This document shows, piece after piece, positions 1-6,028 of a stretch of 8,674 bases of DNA. The stretch is from Syntrophomonadaceae bacterium (GTDB lineage: Bacteria; Bacillota_D; Dethiobacteria; DTU022): positions 1 through 8,674 of the forward strand of contig PUNU01000272.1 in the NCBI GenBank assembly GCA_003551865.1, read 5' to 3'. The first letter of the stretch is position 1. Each line of letters opens with the position of its first letter. The notes below the pieces were generated by a model. That model was not told where the DNA came from and ran no database searches. It saw only the letters and a list, made by a program, of their open reading frames with translations. A program made the translations under genes and the position numbers.

Positions 1-1
1 C

Positions 2-994
2 TGGTGCTACCTTGGAGTGCCTTTGAGCCGGCTGAGTTTTACAATTTTCGCTGTAATGCTTTACAGCTATATCAGTAAAGGAGCCTATATACCAAGGTAC
101 AACTCACATGGGCTTTCGGCGGCTATGGACAAAAGAATCCGTGAGCTTGGCTCGCAGACACTCTACAACACGCGCGTTGAGCAAATTACGGTTGAAAATG
201 GCAGGGTGACCGGGGTGCGAACATGCCGGAACGAACAATTCCAGGCCCCCTGTGTTGTGGCCAACATATCTCCACACCTGGTCTACGGCAGTTTGATCCA
301 ACCGCAGGCGGAAGTGCCGGTAGAGGCAAAAAAACTGACCGGCTCCAGAAAACTGGGCACCAGCGCTTTCGTAGTTTACTTGGGTTTGAATTGTTCTCCT
401 GAAGAGCTGGGCCTTGACAGTTACAGCTATTTTATCGGACCGGGCCTTAATACTGAAGATGCCTACAAAAACTTTTACACCATGGAAGCACAGGATATGC
501 AGGCCGTGGTATGCCTTAACAACGCCAACCCGGATTGTTCGCCACCGGGCACCACCGTTCTCTCAAGCACGACCCTGGTTGGACCTGAAGTGTGGAATAA
601 TGTAAGCGCGGAAGAGTACTTTTCCACTAAAACGACAATTGCCGAAGGGATGATCGATAAGCTTGGCTGCTATCTCGATATACCGATCCGGAGGCATATC
701 GAAGAAATTGAAGTGGCCACCCCCCAGACTTTTGCCCGCTACACCGGGGCCTATAAAGGGGTTATGTACGGCTACGAGCAGGATACCTGGGACTCTGTCG
801 TGGCCCGAACAATGGCCGGACCATATGAAAAATATATTGAAGGTCTTGAGTTTGCGGGAGGATTTGCCTCCATGGGCCATGGTTATGCCCCCTCAATGCT
901 CTCGGGACGCGGAGCCGCCGGTGCTGTTTTAAGAAAGCTGAGAAATAAACAAAGTTTAAACCGGCCGGGAAAAGGCGAAAGGGGGAGTGAATAG
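2..994 (+). CDS. Phytoene-desaturase-like FAD-dependent oxidoreductase, 5'-truncated by window edge
   Basis: This is the C-terminal part of an NAD(P)/FAD-dependent oxidoreductase of the CrtI/retinol-saturase-like superfamily (COG1233 type). About 330 residues are visible of a family usually near 500. The frame is open to the window edge, and family-like sequence continues through the GTG at 17, so that codon is internal. The N-terminal Rossmann motif (GxGxxG) must lie upstream. Visible signs are a 'GAYIPRYNSHGLSAAM' segment, which corresponds to the family's G-x-x-P-x-G-x-x-x-L region, followed by a 'VENGRVTGVRT' strand-turn-strand. Near the C-terminus come 'TPQTFARYTGAYKG' and the FAD-binding end 'FAGGFASMGHGYAPSMLSG'. 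Such enzymes desaturate, saturate or isomerise hydrophobic substrates, and the substrate here is unknown. The stop overlaps the next gene's GTG by one base (TAGTG), implying translational coupling. The family call is firm; any specific reaction would be a guess. Confidence 0.85.
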   Translation, partial: WCYLGVPLSRLSFTIFAVMLYSYISKGAYIPRYNSHGLSAAMDKRIRELGSQTLYNTRVEQITVENGRVTGVRTCRNEQFQAPCVVANISPHLVYGSLIQPQAEVPVEAKKLTGSRKLGTSAFVVYLGLNCSPEELGLDSYSYFIGPGLNTEDAYKNFYTMEAQDMQAVVCLNNANPDCSPPGTTVLSSTTLVGPEVWNNVSAEEYFSTKTTIAEGMIDKLGCYLDIPIRRHIEEIEVATPQTFARYTGAYKGVMYGYEQDTWDSVVARTMAGPYEKYIEGLEFAGGFASMGHGYAPSMLSGRGAAGAVLRKLRNKQSLNRPGKGERGSE

Positions 995-2175
995 TGGAAA
1001 TACAAGGATTTAGTCAAGACATGGCTAAAATGTTCGAACTTCCCGCACTCCGCACGGAAAAAGCAAGCAGGGCGCCGGACGCAGTAAACACAGCCGACCC
1101 GATCAAAGAGCTGGTGAAAAGGCTGCATCCACCCGGGATTGAAATGGTCGTTACCGGTATAACCGAAGAATCGGCAAATGTAAAAACATATCGCTTTAAA
1201 TCAGCGGACGGCGGCGCCCTGCCGTTTTTTAGAGCCGGGCAATATATAAGCGTAAAAGCCACGGTAGACGGGGTAAAGGTAACCCGCCCTTATTCAATAT
1301 CATCCGCACCTTCTGAATCCGCTTCTTTTTATGAACTGACAGTCAGCTATATAGAAAACGGGTTTTTATCCAGGTATATCTTTGACAACTGGGAAAAGGG
1401 AACATTGGTTTCGGCAACCGGCCCGCATGGCAATTTTTATCACGATCGCCTGCGTGACAGCGATCACGTAGTAGCCCTGGTCGGTGGGGACAGCATTACC
1501 CCGATTCGCTCCATGGCCAGGGAAATCGCAAGCGGCGGGGCCTGTTTCAAGCTAAATATGATTTACGGCAGTTGTTACAGCAATGAAATAATTTTTAAAA
1601 ATGAACTAGAAGAACTGGCCCGGAAGAATCCTGATAAAATAAGCGTCTGTCACGTTATTAGTGAGCCGGACGAGAGCTGGGAGGGACGCAGGGGCTTTAT
1701 TGACACGGCTCTGATCAGGGAAGTTGTCGGGGATCCGGAGGGTAAAAGTTTTTTTATCTGCGGGCCGCCGGAAATGCACGTCTACTGTACCCGCCAGCTG
1801 GAGCAAATGGGTATCCCCCGCCGATTGATCAGGACCGAGATTCTGGGTGCACCGGAAGACATTTCTGTGGAGCCGGGGTACCCTGAAGGGCTTAAAGAAA
1901 AACAATTTGTAATCAGGGTTCATCGCCTGGGCTTGTCAAGGGAAATTCCGGCAAATGCCAACGAATCCGTGCTTGTTGCCTTTGAAAGGGCCGGGCTCGA
2001 TCCCGAGTCGCAGTGCCGCAACGGAGAATGCGGTTTTTGCCGCTCACAGCTTTTAAAAGGGCGGGTCTACCAAAGGCAGGGTTCGGACGGCAGGCGGGCA
2101 GCCGATAAAATACTCGGTTATTTTCACCCCTGTTCGGCTTACCCGCTCAGCGACCTGGAGCTGGTTATTCCGTAA
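994..2175 (+). CDS. FAD/NAD(P)-binding reductase with C-terminal [2Fe-2S] ferredoxin domain
   Basis: A 393-residue electron-transfer flavoprotein that probably moves electrons between NAD(P)H, a flavin and a plant-type [2Fe-2S] cluster in the cytoplasm. Domain order: a poorly conserved leader of about 50 residues; a ferredoxin-reductase FAD barrel with the R-x-Y-S motif (RPYS, 98-101) and a GPHGNF turn; an NAD(P)-binding domain with GGDSITP (164-170) and ICGPPEM; and a ferredoxin domain with Cys341, Cys346, Cys349 and Cys380 (C-x4-C-x2-C-x30-C). This layout resembles Hcr, PaaE and phthalate dioxygenase reductase. GGDSITP departs from the usual GGxGITP by Ser for Gly. The GTG start at 994 is supported by GGGGGAG at 981-987 and overlaps the preceding stop by one base, so the upstream flavoprotein is its likely partner. 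Fold and cofactors are secure; the physiological acceptor is inferred from context. Confidence 0.9.
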   Translation: MEIQGFSQDMAKMFELPALRTEKASRAPDAVNTADPIKELVKRLHPPGIEMVVTGITEESANVKTYRFKSADGGALPFFRAGQYISVKATVDGVKVTRPYSISSAPSESASFYELTVSYIENGFLSRYIFDNWEKGTLVSATGPHGNFYHDRLRDSDHVVALVGGDSITPIRSMAREIASGGACFKLNMIYGSCYSNEIIFKNELEELARKNPDKISVCHVISEPDESWEGRRGFIDTALIREVVGDPEGKSFFICGPPEMHVYCTRQLEQMGIPRRLIRTEILGAPEDISVEPGYPEGLKEKQFVIRVHRLGLSREIPANANESVLVAFERAGLDPESQCRNGECGFCRSQLLKGRVYQRQGSDGRRAADKILGYFHPCSAYPLSDLELVIP

Positions 2176-2227
2176 AAGAAGATTGATAATTTAAGCTTGC
2201 CGGCAGTTAAGTTAGGATAAAAAAATA

Positions 2228-2232
2228 GGAGG
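2228..2232 (+). promoter_or_regulatory. Ribosome binding site deciding a TTG start
   Basis: GGAGG lies 8 bases upstream of TTG at 2241 and fixes that non-ATG codon as the start of the acyl-CoA ligase. The next in-frame ATG (2289) would remove the N-terminus and has no comparable site. Confidence 0.8.
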
Positions 2233-2240
2233 CGTTAACC

Positions 2241-3905
2241 TTGGAAAAGGTATGGTTTAAAGCTTATGCTCCCGGGGTTCCGCGTGAAATGGAGTTTGAA
2301 GAGATTACCATGTCCCGCGTATTGAGTAGAAATGTCGAAAAACTGCCGGAAGGAAACGCCCTTAACTGGATGGGCGGGATTATCAGCTACAGGGAACTTG
2401 ATCAACTGGTAAACCGCTTTGCCAGGGCATTGCTGGATCTTGGTGTGAAAAAAGACGATAAGGTCGCCCTGCTTATGCCAAATTTGCCACAAACGGTAAT
2501 AGCCAACTACGCGATTTACAGGATCGGGGCCGTATCGGTGATGAACAACCCGCTGTATACGGAGCGCGAATTGAAACACCAGCTGACCGATTCCGAGTCG
2601 AGTGTAGCGATCGCTCTCGATATGCTCCTGCCAAGGATGCTCAATTTGAAGAAAGAAACAGGCCTTAGAGCGATTATAACCTGCCACATCAATGATTACC
2701 TTCCTTTCCCCAAAAAACAGCTTTATCCTCTAATCAAAAAGAAAATGTACAGAAAAATTACTCCCCAGGATGATGTTTACCAGTTTACAGATCTAATTGC
2801 CGCTCATCCACCCGACCAGGTAGAAGATCAATCCTCCTGGAACGAAGTAGCCGCCCTGCTTTACACGGGAGGAACCACCGGTTTAAGTAAAGGCGTTATG
2901 CAAACCCATGCAAACCTCTCAGTTAATGTCCAGCAGTTTGCCGCCTGGCTTCCGGGAGTTGAGCCGGGAGAAAAAATGCTGGCTGACCTGCCCTATTTCC
3001 ACACCGCCGGATTTACAATCATGCAAAACCTGCCGGTCTGGCTGGGTTTGGAAGCCATAACCCTGCCCCGTCCCGACCCGGCCAATGTACTTGATGCAGT
3101 GAAGAAATACAGGCCGCATTATCTGCCCGGTGTTCCCACAATCTATAACGGCTTGCTCAATGACCCCGAATTCCGCAGCATGGACAAATCATTTATCAAA
3201 GGTTACTTTTCCGGTGGGGCACCGCTGCCTATTGAGACATACAACCGCTTAAAAGAGTTGACCGGTGACGATTTGATCAGCATCTATGGGCTGACCGAAT
3301 GCACAGTTACCGCTACAGTCAGTCCCTGGGGCGGAAAAGTGAAGCCGGGCACTGAGGGCATCCCGGTGCCGAACACGGAAATAAAAATAGTAGACGTTGA
3401 TGACGGAACAAAAGAAATGCCTTTCGGTGAACCCGGAGAAATTTTGATTAAAGGCCCGCAGCTGATGAAAGGGTATTACAAGAACCCGGAAGCAACCGCG
3501 GAAACAATAAAGGACGGCTGGCTTTACACCGGCGATATAGGGGTAATGGACGAAGAAGGTTACCTTTCAGTAGTTGACCGGAAAAAGGACATAATTATTG
3601 CTTCAGGGTTTAATATCTATCCCAACGAGATCGATGATCTACTGTTCGCCCACCCCAAAATTCTGGAGGCATGCACCATCGGCATACCCGACGAGTACAG
3701 GGGAGAAAGCGTGAAGGCCTTTGTGGTCTCTCAACCGGGAGAAAAACCGACCGAGGAAGAAATTAAAGAGTACTGCAAAGGGTACCTGGCGGCCTACAAG
3801 ATTCCCCGGGAGGTAGAATTCATCGATGCTTTACCCAAATCCGGAGTAGGCAAGATACTGAGGCGTGAATTAAAGGATCGGGAAATTAAAAAAACGATCG
3901 CTTAA
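2241..3905 (+). CDS. AMP-forming acyl-CoA synthetase (FadD-like, long-chain type)
   Basis: A 554-residue member of the adenylate-forming (ANL) superfamily. It would make acyl-AMP from a carboxylic acid and ATP, then acyl-CoA. All core motifs are intact: the phosphate loop YTGGTTGLSKG (208-218), YGLTE (349-353), YTGD (429-432), the hinge DRKKD (446-450), and the catalytic lysine in the C-terminal GVGKILRREL segment (Lys538). Length and the N-terminal region (YRELDQLVNRFARAL, then a PNLPQ turn) fit long- or medium-chain fatty acyl-CoA ligases, but chain length or an aromatic/alicyclic substrate cannot be decided by eye. It starts at TTG 66 bp after the reductase gene with a good ribosome binding site. 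No terminator lies between them, so it is probably co-transcribed with the two redox genes, and an intrinsic terminator follows. No missing residues were seen. Confidence 0.92.
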   Translation: MEKVWFKAYAPGVPREMEFEEITMSRVLSRNVEKLPEGNALNWMGGIISYRELDQLVNRFARALLDLGVKKDDKVALLMPNLPQTVIANYAIYRIGAVSVMNNPLYTERELKHQLTDSESSVAIALDMLLPRMLNLKKETGLRAIITCHINDYLPFPKKQLYPLIKKKMYRKITPQDDVYQFTDLIAAHPPDQVEDQSSWNEVAALLYTGGTTGLSKGVMQTHANLSVNVQQFAAWLPGVEPGEKMLADLPYFHTAGFTIMQNLPVWLGLEAITLPRPDPANVLDAVKKYRPHYLPGVPTIYNGLLNDPEFRSMDKSFIKGYFSGGAPLPIETYNRLKELTGDDLISIYGLTECTVTATVSPWGGKVKPGTEGIPVPNTEIKIVDVDDGTKEMPFGEPGEILIKGPQLMKGYYKNPEATAETIKDGWLYTGDIGVMDEEGYLSVVDRKKDIIIASGFNIYPNEIDDLLFAHPKILEACTIGIPDEYRGESVKAFVVSQPGEKPTEEEIKEYCKGYLAAYKIPREVEFIDALPKSGVGKILRRELKDREIKKTIA

Positions 3906-3936
3906 AGTATAGCTTACTGTACAGCTTTATTTATAG

Positions 3937-3975
3937 CCCCGGCCTGCCGGATCAGGCAAAAGGCCGGGGTTTTTT
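3937..3975 (+). terminator. Rho-independent terminator after the ligase gene
   Basis: A perfect 9-bp GC-rich stem, CCCCGGCCT (3937-3945) with AGGCCGGGG (3961-3969), encloses a 15-base loop and is followed directly by six T (3970-3975). It lies 32 bp after the ligase stop and separates the redox/ligase unit from the CoA-transferase unit. Confidence 0.93.
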
Positions 3976-3996
3976 ATGTCCCTGCATCCCGGGGTA

Positions 3997-4012
3997 CGGC
4001 CAACTTTTTGCC
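3997..4012 (+). promoter_or_regulatory. Candidate sigma-54 (-24/-12) promoter
   Basis: CGGCCAACTTTTTGCC fits the sigma-54 pattern TGGCAC-N5-TTGC in its key features: GG at 3998-3999, exactly ten bases, then GC at 4010-4011 within a full TTGC. The -24 box is imperfect (CGGCCA instead of TGGCAC). A transcript from about 12 bases downstream would have a leader of roughly 85 bases. Sigma-54 would require an enhancer-binding activator, which is not in the window. The match is short and could be chance. Confidence 0.35.
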
Positions 4013-4094
4013 AATTTCGGCAGGGAACGCATGCCGATAGGCGAATATTAATATCCGTAGGTATTGGTAAAATTATAACAGTATACCCACAACT

Positions 4095-4102
4095 GGAGGT
4101 GG
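4095..4102 (+). promoter_or_regulatory. Ribosome binding site deciding a TTG start
   Basis: GGAGGTGG ends 6 bases before TTG at 4109. The other TTG nearby (4104) runs into a stop after three codons, and the first in-frame ATG (residue 44) has no Shine-Dalgarno sequence, so the TTG at 4109 is preferred. Confidence 0.75.
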
Positions 4103-4108
4103 ATTGGT

Positions 4109-5131
4109 TTGGTAAACCATAACGAATACTTAAAAGAACGAAATGTTACCTACAAACCCGCCGGTATCGGAAAGATTTTTACCGATCCCGATGCAGATCG
4201 GGCAAGGGAATATTTTCGGGATATAAAGCCTCGTAAAATGGTGGAAAAAGTTACTACAGTGGATCATGCTGTTTCCAGCCTGATTAACGCCGGTGATTAT
4301 ATCGGTGTGGGCGGTTTTGGCGCAAACCGGATCCCGACCGCGGTCCTGCATGAAATTGTTCGTAAGAGGTTAAATAATTTGGGCCTGGCCGGGCATACAG
4401 CCACTCATGATTTTCAAATCCTGGTGGCCGGCAGCTCTATTAATCGCTGTGATATCGCCTATATTGTCGGCTTGGAAGCACGCGGGTTATCCAAAGCCGC
4501 CCGCAAAGCGGTGGAAAGCGGTTCCATTGAAATAACAGAGTGGACAAATGCCGCCCTTACATGGCGCTATAAAGCGGCGGCCATGGGGGTTTCTTTTATG
4601 CCGGTGCGCTGTATGCTGGGCACCGACACCGAAAAATACAGCGCCGCCATAAAAATGGAATGCCCCTTTACCGGCTCTAAATACCTGGCTGTTCCGGCCC
4701 TTTATCCCGATGTGGGCATAATTCATGTCCACCGGGCCGATGTTTACGGCAACTGCCAGATCGACGGAATTATGGTCGCTGACGCGGACCTGGCCAGGGC
4801 CTCCAAACGGCTGATCGTAACCACTGAAAGGTTGATTCCCAATGAAATGATTCGCCGCGACCCGGCAAGAACCGTGATTCCTTACTACCTGGTCGATGCC
4901 GTCATAGAGGTGCCATTCGGCAGTTACCCGGGGAACATGGCTTATGAGTACTTCAGCGATGAAGAGCACCTGCGCGACTGGCTCAAGGCCGAACAGGACC
5001 CGGAAGAAATATCCGCCTTTCTCGAAAAACACATTTACGGCGTGAATGATTTTAACGCTTACCTGGATACAATCGGCGGAATGAAGCGCCTGCAGGAACT
5101 GCGCTACCAGGAGACCCTGGTGGAAAAATAA
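4109..5131 (+). CDS. CoA-transferase subunit A (glutaconate CoA-transferase GctA-like)
   Basis: A 340-residue subunit of a family I CoA-transferase, predicted to pair with the next gene's product and move CoA between a donor acyl-CoA and a free acid in the cytoplasm. From residue 44 it runs collinear with the A subunit of Acidaminococcus glutaconate CoA-transferase as I remember that sequence: a glycine-rich VGGF turn (67-70), YKAAAMGVSFMPV corresponding to its W-H-A-A-A-L-G-L-P-F-L-P-V, a conserved VAVPALYPDVGIIH-type strand, and EMIRRDP (RRDP at 249-252). The first 43 residues are an extra charged leader absent from the Acidaminococcus protein. The start is TTG with GGAGGTGG six bases upstream. 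It is the first gene after a terminator and probably the first of an operon with subunit B (35-bp gap), thiolase and argF. The family is secure; glutaconate as substrate is not shown. Confidence 0.88.
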   Translation: MVNHNEYLKERNVTYKPAGIGKIFTDPDADRAREYFRDIKPRKMVEKVTTVDHAVSSLINAGDYIGVGGFGANRIPTAVLHEIVRKRLNNLGLAGHTATHDFQILVAGSSINRCDIAYIVGLEARGLSKAARKAVESGSIEITEWTNAALTWRYKAAAMGVSFMPVRCMLGTDTEKYSAAIKMECPFTGSKYLAVPALYPDVGIIHVHRADVYGNCQIDGIMVADADLARASKRLIVTTERLIPNEMIRRDPARTVIPYYLVDAVIEVPFGSYPGNMAYEYFSDEEHLRDWLKAEQDPEEISAFLEKHIYGVNDFNAYLDTIGGMKRLQELRYQETLVEK

Positions 5132-5166
5132 TATACCAACTTTCATAATAAAGGAGGTTCTAAAGG

Positions 5167-5937
5167 ATGGAATATAACAGTATGGAACTTATGATCAGCC
5201 TCGCTTCCCGTAACCTGGAGGACAACAGCATTGTTGTAGTGGGAACAGGAGCCCCCTGTGCCGCAGCCATGCTGGCCCAGAAACTGTATTCCCCGCGCTT
5301 GATGATTATGTTTGAAGCAGGGGGAATCGGGCCGCTTCTTCCCTCCATGCCTATATCGGTCGGTGATTCAAGAACATTTTACCGGGCCCTGGCCGCGACA
5401 AGCATGCCGGAAATCATGGAAACCTGCCAGCGCGGCCTGGTCGATTATACCTTTCTTGGTGGAGCGCAGATTGACCAGTACGGCAATATAAATTCCACCA
5501 TGATCGGAGAGGATTATCAGAACCCAAAGGTCCGTTTTCCGGGGAGCGGCGGAGCAAACGATCTTGGCTCGCTCTGCTGGAAAACGATGATGATTACTCC
5601 GCAGGACCCCAAAAGATTTACTGAAAATATTGATTTCATCACCACCCCGGGTTATCTGACCGGTCCGGGAGCCCGGGAAGAAGCGGGACTGCCGCCGGGC
5701 AGCGGACCATACAAGGTGATCACAGACCTCTGCGTGATTGGTTTCGATGAGGATACGAAACGGATGAAAGTGGAAAGTATGCATCCCGGCATCACCAGGG
5801 GAAAGATTATCGAAAAGACGGGGTTTGAACTGCTCTGGAACGACAGTATGATGGAAAGTGAACCGCCGCGCAAAGAAGAACTGGAGTGCCTGCGCGAAGA
5901 GGTGGACCCGTACCGTTACATCATAGGACGGGCTTAA
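5167..5937 (+). CDS. CoA-transferase subunit B (GctB-like, catalytic glutamate present)
   Basis: A 256-residue beta subunit carrying the active site of the CoA-transferase. Long stretches follow Acidaminococcus GctB as remembered: GTGAPCAAA near residue 27, GGAQIDQYGN (98-107), RFPGSGGAND (GSGGAND 126-132), TGPGAREEAGLP, FDEDTKRM, and an EEVDP end. Glu50, in the segment 'MIMFEAGG', falls where GctB has its catalytic Glu54, which forms the glutamyl-CoA thioester. This favours a true transferase over the related IpdAB ring-cleaving hydrolases, whose B subunit lacks that glutamate. The ATG at 5167 has AAGGAGG nine bases upstream, and the gene follows subunit A by 35 bp. A 91-bp gap containing a large stem-loop follows. 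The natural acid substrate is unknown; glutaconate, 3-oxo acids or other dicarboxylates are all possible. Confidence 0.9.
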   Translation: MEYNSMELMISLASRNLEDNSIVVVGTGAPCAAAMLAQKLYSPRLMIMFEAGGIGPLLPSMPISVGDSRTFYRALAATSMPEIMETCQRGLVDYTFLGGAQIDQYGNINSTMIGEDYQNPKVRFPGSGGANDLGSLCWKTMMITPQDPKRFTENIDFITTPGYLTGPGAREEAGLPPGSGPYKVITDLCVIGFDEDTKRMKVESMHPGITRGKIIEKTGFELLWNDSMMESEPPRKEELECLREEVDPYRYIIGRA

Positions 5938-5953
5938 CCCGGTATAACTTTTA

Positions 5954-6005
5954 TTCAAGGCTTATGACGGCCGCAACCTTATTTGGTAAAGGCATAAACC
6001 TTGAA
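5954..6005 (+). promoter_or_regulatory. Large nested stem-loop before the thiolase gene
   Basis: TTCAAGGCTTATG (5954-5966) pairs with CATAAACCTTGAA (5993-6005) at 12 of 13 positions. Within the 26-base loop, CCTT (5977-5980) pairs with AAGG (5989-5992). No T-run follows, so it is not a standard terminator. It ends six bases before the thiolase Shine-Dalgarno and may act in mRNA processing, stability or translation, or be a dyad for a DNA-binding protein. The pairing is visible in the sequence; its function is inferred. Confidence 0.5.
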
Positions 6006-6010
6006 AGGAC

Positions 6011-6017
6011 AAGGAGG
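6011..6017 (+). promoter_or_regulatory. Ribosome binding site with two possible ATGs
   Basis: AAGGAGG is followed after 3 bases by ATG at 6021 (frame reads only M-I-K-stop) and after 11 bases by ATG at 6029, the thiolase start. The first ATG is too close for efficient use, and the second is somewhat far. The mini-frame's TGA overlaps the thiolase ATG (ATGA). Confidence 0.6.
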
Positions 6018-6028
6018 ATTATGATTAA

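Larger units (their letters stand above)
3976..4108. other. Intergenic leader of the CoA-transferase operon
   Basis: This 133-bp non-coding stretch lies between the terminator and the CoA-transferase subunit A gene and should hold that unit's promoter. It contains a sigma-54-like GG-N10-GC element (3998-4011), two GCCAA copies 11 bp apart (3999-4003 and 4010-4014), a 7-bp inverted repeat (TCCCTGC 3979-3985 with GCAGGGA 4020-4026) and the palindrome ATATTAATAT (4045-4054). No convincing paired -35/-10 for a housekeeping sigma factor was found, and no known riboswitch or tRNA fold was recognised. Confidence 0.6.

Noticed and set aside
17..19. GTG as the true start of the first gene
   Set aside because: The frame is open to the window edge, family-like sequence continues upstream and downstream of it, no properly spaced ribosome binding site precedes it, and the FAD-binding N-terminus is missing.
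2176..2240. Promoter or terminator in the gap before the ligase gene
   Set aside because: TTGATA (2183-2188) has no acceptable -10 at 16-18 bp, and the TGCCGGCA palindrome (2198-2205) is too short and lacks a T-run.
4045..4079. ATATTAATAT and TATAAC as -10 boxes for the CoA-transferase operon
   Set aside because: Neither has a recognisable -35 element 16-18 bp upstream.
4487..5146. Long minus-strand open frame (219 codons) opposite CoA-transferase subunit A
   Set aside because: It mirrors a clear plus-strand gene, and its translation shows no recognisable domain and is rich in residues expected from antisense reading.
4109..5937. IpdAB-type ring-cleaving hydrolase instead of a CoA-transferase
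   Set aside because: Subunit B keeps a glutamate (Glu50) at the catalytic Glu54 position of GctB and follows GctB closely over most of its length; IpdB lacks that residue.
5368..5958. Minus-strand open frame (196 codons) opposite CoA-transferase subunit B
   Set aside because: It is an antisense shadow of a well-supported gene with no recognisable motif.
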